A stretch of DNA of 64,000 bases from Trachythela sp. YZ-2020. Taxonomy: Eukaryota; Cnidaria; Anthozoa; Malacalcyonacea; Clavulariidae. Location of the stretch: assembly GCA_016169945.1 (NCBI GenBank), contig JADLSH010000254.1, positions 310,001-374,000 of the forward strand. Direction: 5' to 3'. The notes under the pieces are model-generated. The model was given only the letters and a program-made list of their open reading frames with translations, did no database searches and was not told where the DNA came from. A program made the translations under genes and the position numbers. This document shows, one piece after another, positions 49,601 to 55,622 of this stretch. How positions within the stretch are numbered: position 1 is the stretch's first letter; each line of letters starts with the position of its first letter.

Positions 49601-49871
49601 GTTTAAATACAAAATATTTAATTACTATTTTATAAAATTTACGAATTATTTAAATTGATTACTGATTATTATTATTAATAACTGTTAATACAAGTTTAAA
49701 ACTAACCTTGCTTGCTGTGCTTGAGCATTTAAAATGAAAATCATCTTCAGTATATGAAAATACAAATGTCTCCTGACAATAAAACACACAATTATTTAAA
49801 ACATGCTCAATTTGAAATTAGAATAACCAAAAATATTATGTTAAAAAGCTTACCTCGCTTTCGGCGGCCAT
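25665..49871 (-). CDS. GDPGP1: GDP-D-glucose phosphorylase 1, 11 exons over 24 kb, 345 aa
   Basis: Coding exons in order: 49871-49854, 49772-49707, 34760-34644, 34566-34459, 29237-29112, 28961-28903, 28776-28674, 28040-27937, 27457-27309, 26357-26292, 25786-25665. All join in frame at GT/AG sites. The enzyme phosphorolyses GDP-glucose to glucose 1-phosphate and GDP and is thought to limit mis-charged nucleotide sugar. Family marks: [10 protein letters not shown] near the start, [32 protein letters not shown], then [20 protein letters not shown], where the HLHLH (182-186) is the HIT/GalT-type catalytic histidine motif. Later marks are [14 protein letters not shown] and [15 protein letters not shown]. 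The length is near the ~385 aa of the human protein. The ATG at 49871 lies just upstream of a GTAAGC donor. Intron 2 (34761-49706) contains six opposite-strand genes and intron 4 (29238-34458) one more, so transcription through this locus converges with its guests. All visible family motifs are intact. Confidence 0.9.
25860..26230 (-). mobile_element. SINE with about 3 units of the 114-bp repeat, reverse
   Basis: Units marked by ACTGGATAGCTCTATCAGTT, with the SINE body following at about 26170-26270. It lies in the last intron of GDPGP1. Confidence 0.85.
26440..27285. repeat. 80-bp tandem repeat, about 10-11 copies
   Basis: The unit contains AGGTAGTTCAGACACAAACC, AATACTACCTACACTGGACC and CACGTTTGAGATATCTTTTT, with few substitutions and a shortened copy near 26680. 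It fills most of the GDPGP1 intron between the exons at 27309 and 26357. Confidence 0.95.
27535..27900 (-). repeat. 114-bp repeat array, about 3 units
   Basis: Same family as 9030-9850, in a GDPGP1 intron. It ends with a short SINE-body remnant (CCCGGAGAAAAACCTTGG). Confidence 0.9.
29285..29545. repeat. 29-bp minisatellite
   Basis: Unit close to GACCTTAATCAATCAATTAG followed by AACATTAAT, repeated with many variants. The same unit reappears at 30668-30765 and 34110-34445, all in GDPGP1 intron 4. This suggests one array broken up by later insertions. Confidence 0.85.
29746..30471. mobile_element. Mutator-like element (726 bp) with ~180-bp terminal repeats
   Basis: Starts TAGACTTGCTCCAAG and ends CTTGGAGCAAGTCTA. 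The inverted repeats continue inward for about 175-182 bp (left to ~29927, right from ~30297). The 9-bp sequence GGGTTAAAC occurs at both 29737-29745 and 30472-30480 as the target-site duplication. Long terminal repeats with a 9-bp duplication are typical of MULEs. The interior has no MuDR transposase; it holds a helicase-like fragment (next entry). Confidence 0.8.
30081..30221 (+). pseudogene. RecQ-type helicase fragment captured in the MULE
   Basis: An ATG opens a frame reading [20 protein letters not shown] and then [13 protein letters not shown]. This matches the opening of a RecQ-family ATPase domain: the Q-motif region followed by Walker A (APTGSGK-like, here with V for the essential K). 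The similarity stops right after Walker A, and the frame then runs through unrelated sequence. It is a fragment and cannot be an active helicase. Confidence 0.65.
30484..30667 (-). mobile_element. Complete tRNA-derived SINE, reverse orientation
   Basis: On the minus strand it starts GGACTTCGGTGGCGCAATCG. Box A is TGGCGCAATCGTCAGAGC (30638-30655) and box B is GGTTCGATTCC (30601-30611). The body holds GACTTTCGGCAGAGCGTTG and GGGAGGAAACCGGAGTACCC in plus-strand form, and the tail ends GTTGACAGGGTGGGTTGG. It directly abuts the MULE's target duplication. Confidence 0.85.
30844..30969 (+). pseudogene. Decayed duplicate of the cysteine-rich peptide gene
   Basis: The acceptor TTGTTTTTAG and [20 protein letters not shown] match the signal-peptide exon of the gene at 31532. 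After MAES the sequence is unrelated and all six mature cysteines are missing, ending at a stop after 41 codons. The following sequence (30911-31170) is itself repeated at 33413-33690. Confidence 0.75.
31214..31220 (+). promoter_or_regulatory. TATA box of the cysteine-rich peptide gene
   Basis: TATAAAA, about 95 bp before a donor at 31316 (CTAAG/GTTTGT) that would end a non-coding first exon. Confidence 0.55.
31532..31759 (+). CDS. Small secreted six-cysteine peptide, 75 aa
   Basis: An acceptor (TTGTTTTTAG) ends at 31529, two bases before the ATG, so the coding region lies in exon 2 behind an untranslated first exon (to 31315). Residues 1-25 are a signal peptide ([20 protein letters not shown]). 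The ~50-residue mature part has six cysteines spaced C-x3-C-x10-C-x11-C-x10-C-x3-C, a mirror-symmetric pattern. It is basic near its start (RACKKG) and ends CYWYF. I do not recognise a named family. A secreted defence or signalling peptide is an inference from size, charge and cysteines. AATAAA lies at 31916. The gene sits inside GDPGP1 intron 4 on the opposite strand. Confidence 0.8.
   Translation: MATKQKFAYLFICCVLLTSMAESASLSGCLRACKKGSTAIRAFCRTVPLPQVRAACWGHQFAGPTACSGFCYWYF
31916..31921 (+). terminator. Polyadenylation signal AATAAA of the peptide gene
   Basis: Lies 157 bp after the stop codon in CAAATAAAGTTTTC. Confidence 0.65.
32132..32678. mobile_element. hAT-type MITE (547 bp)
   Basis: Starts CAGTGGTGTAACTTA and ends TAAGTTACACCACTG. 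Flanks share TCTCAG on both sides, a worn target duplication. No transposase frame. Confidence 0.75.
32679..34109. other. Rest of GDPGP1 intron 4; no gene recognised
   Basis: GC-rich patches near 32930-33080 and 33320-33400 look like old transposon ends. Positions 33413-33690 repeat 30911-31170 (for example GGCGCATATAATTATAGCAG), a segmental duplication. A 60-codon frame from 33898 has no recognisable content. Confidence 0.5.
34110..34445. repeat. 29-bp minisatellite, second block
   Basis: Same ACCTTAATCAATCAATTA-type unit as 29285-29545, more diverged, ending just before the GDPGP1 exon at 34459. Confidence 0.8.
35704..35710 (+). promoter_or_regulatory. TATA box of array copy A (conserved in all copies)
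   Basis: TATAAAA in AGCAGATATAAAACCACCG, about 120 bp before the ATG. The same block occurs at 37241, 39324, 40846, 42908 and 44745 before copies B-F. Confidence 0.7.
35824..36375 (+). CDS. Array copy A: short CBM6/35-like protein with GPI-type tail, 183 aa
   Basis: Signal peptide 1-23 ([15 protein letters not shown]...TSA). Residues 24-157 form one beta-sandwich-like domain that opens [10 protein letters not shown] and closes [10 protein letters not shown] then GVELDKSIL. The EAE start, the IEVYIDG strand and the late D are laid out as in carbohydrate-binding modules of the CBM6/35 type; this is inference, not a proven match. After NITC the frame passes at once into [20 protein letters not shown], a Ser-rich stretch plus hydrophobic end with no cytoplasmic tail, as for GPI attachment. 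Compared with copy F, about 1.4 kb of coding sequence is missing in frame. One exon. Confidence 0.8.
   Translation: MSLRTIFMFCIAISTFHISQTSATFRHFEAEDGSYTGSRKDRSNASGQATVHLAENGSVTNTFTTGPSCLVAIHDVAYTNDGGLVLDTIEVYIDGFPIGSFKTISASNFGLNWNVIRNTGIIGQSKAIDSGSHKLLFKAVNTDSYGVELDKSILNITCTSSSKSTALTWTIIAIPVIFTYIIL
36466..36777 (+). mobile_element. 3' end of a CR1/L2-like non-LTR retrotransposon
   Basis: The frame [20 protein letters not shown] up to the stop at 36569 is the usual C-terminus of CR1/L2-type reverse transcriptases. A 3' tail then ends in TTATC/TCATC short repeats at ~36777. It lies in the 3' flank of copy A. The doubled TTTCGTAGACTATTTAA just before it may be part of the insertion scar. Confidence 0.7.
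37361..37843 (+). CDS. Array copy B: short CBM6/35-like protein without anchor, 160 aa
   Basis: Same signal peptide and domain as copy A (one deletion/insertion difference around SS-CLV and SD-IIE). Three residues after the ITC motif the frame ends (CICI, stop) where retrotransposon sequence begins. The C-terminal region and GPI-type tail seen in F are absent, so the product should be secreted and soluble. Promoter block intact. It could be a pseudogene, but no stop or frameshift interrupts the domain. Confidence 0.7.
   Translation: MSLRTIFIFCIAISIFHISQTSAMFLHFEAEDGSYTGSRKDRSQASGQATVHLAESQSVTNTFTTGPSSCLVAIHDVAYTNDGGSDIIEVYIDGFLLGSFKTISASNFGRNWNVIRKTGIIGQSKAIDSGSHQLLFKAVNTDSYGVELDKSILTITCICI
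37844..38700 (+). mobile_element. 5'-truncated non-LTR retrotransposon (RT C-terminus), in copy B
   Basis: An uninterrupted frame to 38546 carries [46 protein letters not shown] and [18 protein letters not shown], the thumb/C-terminal region of jockey/CR1-type reverse transcriptases. A 3' region follows to about 38700. The catalytic FADD box and the endonuclease are missing. Confidence 0.85.
39444..39995 (+). CDS. Array copy C: short CBM6/35-like protein with GPI-type tail, 183 aa
   Basis: Nearly identical to copy A, with the same domain-to-tail junction (NITC/TSSSK). Differences are a handful of residues (for example STCHIS, SIKD, LAQN, AIQD). Copies A and C therefore descend from one internally deleted ancestor. 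Confidence 0.8.
   Translation: MSLRTIFMFCIAISTCHISQTSATFRHFEAEDGSYTGSIKDRSNASGQATVHLAQNGSVTNTFTTGPSCLVAIQDVAYTNDGGLVLDTIEVYIDGFPIGSFKTISASNFGRNWNVIRNTGIIGQSKAIDSGSHKLLFKAVNTDSYGVELDKSILNITCTSSSKSTALTWTIIAIPVIFTYIIL
40086..40394 (+). mobile_element. CR1/L2-like retrotransposon 3' end, duplicate of 36466-36777
   Basis: Same C-terminal frame and TTATC-rich tail in the same position after copy C, showing that the insertion predates the block duplication. Confidence 0.7.
40944..41426 (+). CDS. Array copy D: short CBM6/35-like protein without anchor, 160 aa
   Basis: Same as copy B, ending CICI at the retrotransposon junction. It differs by a few residues and has a 20-bp shorter leader (the GAGCATTCTAACTCG block is missing before the start). 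Confidence 0.7.
   Translation: MSLRTIFIFCIAISTCHISQTSAMFLHFEAEDGSYTGSRKDRSQASGQATVHLAESQSVTNTFTTGPSSCLVAIHDVAYTNDGGSDIIEVYIDGFLLGSFKTISASNFGRNWNVIRNTGIIGQSKAIDSGSHQLLFKAVNTDSYGVELDKSILNITCICI
41427..42290 (+). mobile_element. 5'-truncated non-LTR retrotransposon, in copy D
   Basis: Intact reverse-transcriptase C-terminal frame to 42129, nearly identical to the copy at 37844. Confidence 0.85.
43028..43510 (+). CDS. Array copy E: short CBM6/35-like protein without anchor, 160 aa
   Basis: Same architecture as B and D with the same CICI ending. Signal peptide, EAED start and GVELD end are all kept. Confidence 0.7.
   Translation: MSLRTIFIFCIAISTFHISQTSAMFLHFEAEDGSYTGSRKDRSQASGQATVHLAESQSVTNTFTTGPSSCLVAIHDVAYTNDGGSDIIEVYIDGFLLGSFKTISASNFGRNWNVIRKTGIIGQSKAIDSGSHQLLFKAMNTDSYGVELDKSILTITCICI
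43511..44385 (+). pseudogene. Retrotransposon RT C-terminus with frameshift, in copy E
   Basis: As in B and D, but a 7-bp duplication (ATGAACA) near 43880 shifts the frame, splitting it into 43511-43886 and 43876-44220. Confidence 0.85.
44865..46808 (+). CDS. Array copy F: full-length CBM6/35-like, GPI-type surface protein, 647 aa
   Basis: Signal peptide 1-23, then the same ~130-residue domain as the other copies to C157. A long ectodomain that I do not recognise follows (~158-612): cysteine pairs near its start (MCTNF, LSCSNLP, SCAEED), then beta-rich sequence with several N-x-S/T sites, and a closing segment ([14 protein letters not shown] ... [11 protein letters not shown]). The last 33 residues ([20 protein letters not shown]...) are a Ser-rich stretch and hydrophobic end with no cytoplasmic residues, fitting GPI attachment. 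One uninterrupted exon. AATAAA lies at 46933. It is the likely parent form of the shorter copies. Confidence 0.85.
   Translation: MSLRTIFIFCIAISTCHISQTSAMFRHFEAEDGSYTGSIKDRSQASGQATVHLAESQSVTNTFTTGPSSCLVAIHDVAYTNDGGSDIIEVYIDGFLLGSFKTISASNFGLNWNVIRNTGIIGQSKAIDSGSHKLLFKAVNTDSYGVELDKSILNITCISSIQPSPMCTNFSSLTSALSCSNLPYATRHSTDTSCAEEDNVNIPIYYSGVESFKVIATLPEYYPSMTKMNSRTANFTNCEFASQNIWEIGVNDNNHSEFSDMCTSDIYKVGDPIATFCHEINNKYNITKYKIYFTAKGIHSGLVEASIGSVLTVKFTQVTGNLVLEFRCFGRDEKWLSLGIATFSSGELTKMLQVPDLTWSEGQNSNQIELQVASGSSLNASGIFDYLKLDKRDESGESTPITVFNNGATIIEAISIDFWWLYPKGMIIKNLHNNEEWPNITYFRIYRKIPGTNKFSQLFVLYQDGNSRILPFPPNGIDWIPFGSSVIIGPTASSSVRPYASIIRVNINALSLKMEIYYESGGKATATLQYTATSTTINVEDISYTTTPMIPFTTFRSMWVADGNADVDHIQTKSNSWNIQYGWKSIAGLSFKFFRSCVSTHNTLSPDILIAVECKTNDTIGSTSSSKSTALTWTIIAIPVIFTYIIL
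46933..46938 (+). terminator. Polyadenylation signal AATAAA after copy F
   Basis: Lies 125 bp after the stop, in CTCAATAAATATATC. The same block is present, displaced by the retroelement, after copies A (36835) and C. Confidence 0.6.
46951..48771. other. Rest of GDPGP1 intron 2; no gene established
   Basis: A tRNA-like SINE relic lies near 47110-47165 (TTGGTTAAGTGGTTAGGC). Two plus-strand exon-like stretches occur at 47476-47549 and 47689-47766, both with good donors, but their frames join only with a weaker acceptor. No known domain. Confidence 0.4.
48772..49247. mobile_element. hAT-type MITE (476 bp) with CCGGATAC-rich interior
   Basis: Starts TAGGGATGTG and ends CACATCCCTA. The 8-bp AACTGTGC flanks both sides (48764-48771 and 49248-49255). 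Subterminal CCGGATACCGGAT motifs recur in both halves, as expected of transposase-binding repeats. Confidence 0.9.
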
Positions 49872-50665
49872 ATTGGTTTGAAGGTAAGATATACTTCATG
49901 TAAGGGTGAGCAAAAATTGACCTTGCCCCTACCACACTGGCCCCTACTTACCACTGACCTATGCTACTTACTAACTACTCTTGCTAATTCGTACTAACTA
50001 GTTAAACATTGATTCTGAATATTAACATTGTTATTTATGATCTCTATGATAATAAGCACATTGGCAAAAGTTTGAACGTTCGATATCTAAAATGCAATCT
50101 ATAATGTTATGAACGTGATTATTACAATAATATTCAATAATGAATCTTTTCATTACAAAAATCTCAGCCTCGTTAAGTGCATATATGATCGATACTGATT
50201 TATTCTGACTAAAAATAGTTAAGGCTCTTCTTAGTTCTGTGGAATTCATTCATGATCAACTGATAAAGATTCATTTTGATTCATCATTTTTTAAGCCTTC
50301 AAATTTCTAATTAAAACAGTTTTCAATTTTCATTTTAACCATTTCTTTATTGCCTCCTGGGTATGTCGAAAACTCGGTGTAGCCGTTGGAACTCTAAGTT
50401 TTGCTGTCAAAATTACGTTGCAAGTTGCATGGACAGATGAAAAAGTTCCTCGTGTTAACACGGGTTTTAAAGCGATCAACTTTTGTCCGACATCTCTCCT
50501 ATGCCATGTATATTTTCCATGACGATATTCTCCATAGATCGTGATGTGGGTGTCTTAGAAGTGCTTGAATATCCTCCAGAGATATGAGGCAGGTGACACC
50601 GACCACCACAGCACAATATTGATTTAAAAACTTCGCGGAAATTCTTGCCCAGCAAACAGTAGATG

Positions 50666-51020
50666 CATAGGCGTACGGGCACAACTTTCTTTGGGGGGGC
50701 AGCCAAAATTTTGCCCGAATTTTAAAGCGTAGGGGGAGGAAGGTGGCTATTAAAAATTTTCTCGAAAAATGTTAACTTTAACATCTCTTCTTAAGTCCAA
50801 AACCCGAATATTTATGTTATAAACCATAATTTTTTCAACAAGACGTAAACCAGATATATAAACAGTACTGTAAATTATAAAATTCTGGGGTTTTTTTAAG
50901 TTCAGACTAAATAAATCTATTTTGCCCGAATATTCGTGAGCCATTTGCCCGAATGTCTTGAATTTCCAAATTTTTGGGGGGGCAGGTGCCCCCCCTGCCC
51001 CCACGTCCCGTACGCCTATG
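50666..51020. mobile_element. hAT-type MITE (355 bp) inside the GPCR exon
   Basis: Starts CATAGGCGTACGGG and ends CCCGTACGCCTATG, a perfect 14-bp terminal repeat. It is flanked by the exact 8-bp duplication AGTAGATG at 50658-50665 and 51021-51028. Confidence 0.93.
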
Positions 51021-51414
51021 AGTAGATGACTGGATTACACGCGCAACTGAGAAATGCCAACAACAATGCGGGGTACCACACATATCTAGGATTAATAGAA
51101 AATATTTTAGCAGTAGTTTAGTTGAAGTAGTGCGTTGTATCATCGGTTCCATTTGTTCGTACCGTTAGTTTTGCTCAAATTTGTTTAGAATTCATTTCAT
51201 TCTGTGTAAACGGTTGGCTAGGTAATCATGCATGATTTGTATTTTAGCAGCAGCTAACACAAAAAGGTGTAAAGCTATGTCCCTGCATATTCTAGGCACC
51301 CATATAACGTTCCTTGTGGGAGGAAACCGGAGTATCTTGAGAAAGGCCATGACCTTTGGCAGAGAGTCTTGACTCTTTCTAGACTTTCTAGATGAGTGTT
51401 TGGGTGATGAGTTA

Positions 51415-52039
51415 AGCCCTGGTCAAACGAGGATGAGAGTTGATGAGAATTAGCAAGCGAGAGGGGCTTCGGTGGCGCAGTCGTCAGAGCAAGCGCCTTT
51501 CACCTTTGAGTCTTGAGTTCGATTCTCGCTGAGGACTATACTCATCACACTCATGTGAAAAGAGTAAGTCAACGCTCTGTCGAAAGTCGTGGGTTTTCTC
51601 CGGGCACTCCGGTTTCCTCCCACAGGGAAAGTTGACTGGGTGGGTTAGGATATACAGATTAGGAAAGTAATATCACAATTGTTGTAAAAATAGATAATGT
51701 AGGCTACGTACATAATATAGGTAAGCGAGATACTTGATGCAATCGGTCACTGAAAAGCTCCAACGGGGAGTGAGCTGAATAATGTATGCATGAGAGTTTC
51801 ATCAACTGTCATGGATGCCTCTGTCAAACGAGAACAAGAGTTGCATGAGAATAGACTGGATATTACCACGCGTACAGGTCAAACGTGCGAAAACTCTCAT
51901 CAAAATTTGAACCAGTTAAAAGTTGATGAGAGTTCACGAGAGTGCATGAAAGTTGATGAGAGTTGGCGGTCAAACGCGAGCGAGAGTTGCAACTCTCATG
52001 AACTCTTACCAACTCTCTGATCCTCGTTTGACCGGGGCT
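51415..52039. mobile_element. PIF/Harbinger-like MITE (625 bp)
   Basis: Starts AGCCCTGGTCAAACGAGG and ends with its near reverse complement CCTCGTTTGACCGGGGCT. TTA on both sides (51412-51414, 52040-52042) is the 3-bp duplication usual for this superfamily. The subterminal motif GATGAGAGTT recurs many times. Confidence 0.75.
51463..51649 (+). mobile_element. tRNA-derived SINE nested in the MITE
   Basis: GGCTTCGGTGGCGCAGTCGT carries box A (51473-51490). Box B is GAGTTCGATTCTC (51515-51527). It ends GTTGACTGGGTGGGTTAGG. Same family as the SINE at 30484-30667. Confidence 0.85.
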
Positions 52040-53009
52040 TTAGAATCGAACCCACGATCATAAAGTGAAACTGTGCATGTAAGGCACTTGCTCTGACGAC
52101 TGCTGTTTAAGTCATAGGTGAGATTCACTAAGCACTATCGTGCAGCAGATGGTGGTCAACGGGCAGTTATTAAAGTGAGAAAGTTATCTAAATTATTTTC
52201 ATCATATGTAGTCTTGTATGTGAAAGCAAATATATAGAATTGAGAGATGTAGTTTAATTTTCTCGCTCCTGTAAGTGTCGACATTTCTGAAGTGGACCAC
52301 CATCTGCTACCCTGTAACGCTTACTAAAACCATCAGTTATACATAATTACGAAAAAGCTTTTCTCTAGCTTACGTACTTATAAACACTCCTATAATCATA
52401 TTCAATTCTCTTTAGGAAGTACAGAATATTATATGGCGTCCATGATAGAAAGAACACAACTATTGTTACCAAAAGCATCTTCACAACCCCCCTTCTTGAT
52501 CTATGTGCTGCCATAGTAGCTTCACTTTCGCCGGGGGGTGCTTCCCTCAATCTCCGAATCACATTAAAATAGAAACCAGAAATTACGATGAGAGGGACTA
52601 GGTACAAGGCTATGACGATGAATTCGCCATAGATGTTCTTCGCCCGCAAGCTTGGCCAGCGGTATGTACAGTCACAGCTCAGTTGGTCCTCATCAGTATT
52701 CCACCTGACACCGCAGTAATATAAGGTTGGAAAGTAGATTATGAATGACAATACCCATATTGAAGGGATTATATATTTCAGACGTGCTTTAAAATCATGA
52801 AAGGTTAGAGGTTTGCATACAGCACAGTATCTCTCGATTGCGATCACCGTAAGAGTGAGAACTGATGAACTGTAAGGAATGTTGACCATGTTGATTTGTA
52901 ATTTACAACCTACATTACCTGAAAGATACAATGACGCAAATGTTGAAATGTTGAAATGAAAACGAAAGCAAGGCTTTTAAATGTACAACCCAGTGAACCA
53001 ACTGAACAA

Positions 53010-53215
53010 GTCTCATCCCTTACTGATCCAGAAGGAAACCTAAACTAACTTTATTTATACTGGGTAATTCTATCAGTTTTAATCCCCACTCTGCCACTTA
53101 TTATCCCCAGTGATCCAGTAAGGCCCATCCCTTATCTGGTCCAGTGTTACTGCAAGAGAAAAGCGATGAAATGTACTCCTGAAAATCCTGCGGTCTTTGC
53201 CGTTTGGTAAAATCA
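53010..53215 (-). repeat. Single diverged 114-bp unit with SINE body
   Basis: Recognised by CTAAACTAACTTTATTTATA and TTTGGTAAAATCACACTGGA. It lies in intron 1 of the GPCR gene. Confidence 0.65.
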
Positions 53216-54036
53216 CACTGGAGGAACTACCATGCGACAGGGGCGAAATTAGTCATCAGAAAACTTCGTATTGCAGGCGGGCCGGAAAATAATCTTTGTA
53301 GCAGAACGATACATGCAGAGAAGAAGGTATTGTTTGTTTCTATTGTTTGCTTGAAGTTGCGTAATATTGACTTGCGCGACATCATACCATTCCTTATCAT
53401 TCCGGGTTTACCTCAAAGTTATATTGCGCGCGCAGTACTTCAACTTCTGCCTTCCATAATTTAAGCGCAAAACCCCAGCTGCGATTAAATAGGTCAATGG
53501 AGTCATCTGTCAGGATGAACTAAACAAGCAAGTTCACTTGACTAGACGCTACTGCACAGATAAGATTAAGACAATCGCAGTAGTTTATCTTGACGAAGAT
53601 CTGATCTGTTCGCCATGTTTATACACTCACGATTTAGTATCAGGCGAACTATATTTTGCGTCCAGGCTAGATGGACCATCCGTCTCTAGAATCGGGCCAC
53701 TCTTTTTTTATAAAGTGTACACTTACCCAAATTCAAATCTTTCACAACAAAATCAGTGACTTGAAATATGGTTGCCAATGCTTGAATCAGATCACTTATA
53801 CTGAGATTGACCAATAGATAATTCGTAACGTCATGCATTTTACGGTTTGATGCCACGATATAACACACTAGAGAGTTTCCAGCCACTGCAAACATCAAAA
53901 TCAAGGTATATACAGTCAGAAATATAGGAACAGCCGAACCTGACAAAGAATTGTAGATGTCGTTGTCCGTACTGTTACAAGATGTGGTATTGCAATTTGA
54001 CTGGTTTGTTAAAGACATATTCTGCATTACTTCCAT

Positions 54037-55025
54037 TGTATCACCACGAATTCTTCACCTATATACTTGTATCCTTGATATTATAAGTCAGTTTGACTGC
54101 AGTTTAAAAATGTTTATTTTCAAACTTATTGGTTTAGACTTCTTAATCTTCCGTCTTTCAAAATCTTTGCCCAGAAAGCTTTTTTATCAAAGTGCTTCGC
54201 TATCACAACTCTCTTGACATCTCTAACCAGTGGTATGCAATGTATTATGAAATGTTTAAACTGTGCGTAGAAATAAAAACATTGTTAAAATGTTTACAAT
54301 CTTTAATGTGTCCTAATGTATACAACTGAGGTACGTGTAATACAATACCACTTGGTACTCGATAGCATAGAAACTTATTACACGACAGCATGTACCTGCC
54401 TGGGCCTGTCCTTGGACATGCATGGTTTTTGTATTTTAGGTGCTTAGTATTGCAAACGCAAAACAATTTGTTCTTTAGTAGGATTTAAAATAGCTATTTT
54501 AGTGCGATAGAAACAATTGCTTTTGATTTAAAAATAAGAGCCATCTCACGCCTTGTGAAATATTGATCTTTTGCACACGATGTTGCAATAATGAAATACT
54601 TTCAGCAGCAAAGCAATAGATAAATTATGAAATATTAGAGGCTGAAGTTTCTACATTACAAATCATATGTGTTTGCTTATAATGTTAATTAATGTGTATA
54701 TATTGGGTTGGTGTCACAATACCAGGTGCAATATACAATATTTTTATTCTATTCAATTGAAATTCCCAAGATTATTGCCCTAATTAATTATCTTAATATA
54801 TGTCATTCAATATTGCGTATAGGACAGGGGGCTTATTGGTGAGGGGACTCGCCCATCATGTATCAATCGACTCAGATATAATTAATCACATCACCCAGGC
54901 TTCCCCCGCAACATTTTGTAGCAAGCTTGGTGACTGCAAGTTGTTGAAACAAGTCGTAACAAGTCTGTTAAGTCATCGACCTTGTAGCAAGTTGACATCA
55001 AATCGTATCAAAGTATGAAAGAAAC
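54037..55025. other. 5' side of the first receptor gene; no gene recognised
   Basis: From about 54570 (ATGTTGCAATAATGAAA) the sequence resembles 57970 onward, marking the left edge of the segment duplicated with the RING-kelch gene. Confidence 0.5.
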
Positions 55026-55314
55026 CAGGGGCGTAGGAACGTATTCAATATTGGGGGGGCCCAAGTTCACGAGGAGCCACCATGGTTGGCGCCGAGCGAA
55101 ATGTTTTTAAAATTTGAAGCCCCCAGATCGCCGGAAACGGCCGTTTCAGAGTCTTATCTACCTCTTTTAGTTAGCTTGTTCAGGGAACTAAGCTGTTTCC
55201 ATCATTTTCATGAAAATTATTTTATTTTTGGGGGGTGGCGAAAGATATCCCGCCCCCCCTCATATAATTTTGGGGGGACCGTGCCCCCCCCCCCCCCCGA
55301 TTCCTACGCCACTG
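55026..55314. mobile_element. hAT-type MITE (289 bp)
   Basis: Starts CAGGGGCGTAGGAA and ends TTCCTACGCCACTG. Flanked by AAAGAAAC (55018-55025) and AAAGGAAC (55315-55322), an 8-bp duplication with one change. Absent from the second copy of the duplicated segment, so it inserted after the duplication. Confidence 0.85.
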
Positions 55315-55622
55315 AAAGGAACAAGAAATGCGAACATAACCTTATAAGGAATGCAAACGATTTTGGGTCACGACCTTCATCTCAATTTTAAATCAAGTGC
55401 CACGTCGCTGTTTGTGCATTGAGGCTCGAAGTAAAAATATATTCTATTATTGGAGTAAAACCGTGAATAACCACTTCGGTCTGTTCTTCTATATAGTGTA
55501 CCTCACAGATTAAAGACATTCAACAACACTCTAAAGCAATGTAGCTCTAGGTACTTCTTCTGAAGTATTAAATAGGCAATGCAATTTTGGGAAGGACTGT
55601 CGTTCATGTCTGCTGAACAAGA

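Larger units (their letters stand above)
51310..52108 (-). mobile_element. SINE interrupted by a Harbinger-like MITE
   Basis: The body (GTGGGAGGAAACCGGAGTAT) lies at 51317-51411, and the tRNA-like head, with box B as AATCGAACCC, lies at 52043-52108, in reverse orientation. The two halves are separated by the element at 51415-52039. Confidence 0.7.
50476..54036 (-). pseudogene. Rhodopsin-family GPCR, 3 exons, last exon split by a MITE
   Basis: Exons 54036-53727, 52918-52378 and 51085-50476. Exon 1 has a glycosylatable N-terminus (NMSLTNQSNCNTTSCNST), TM1 (GNSLVCY) and TM2 (LLVNLSISDL). Exon 2 has the TM3 Cys (VGCK), IERYCAV as the E/DRY box, TM4-TM6 and FFLSWTPYNILY. Exon 3 opens YVWYPALLLAF and reaches NPVIY. 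There a 355-bp MITE (50666-51020) with its 8-bp duplication interrupts the codons, and a TAG inside its first bases ends the frame after ~306 residues. Beyond the insert the tail (LLGKNFREVFKSILCCGG, ~60 residues) is still open to 50476. The class-A neuropeptide-receptor type is inferred from these motifs; the ligand is unknown. Without the insert it would be ~365 aa. It may be a recent null or truncated allele rather than an old pseudogene. Confidence 0.85.
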
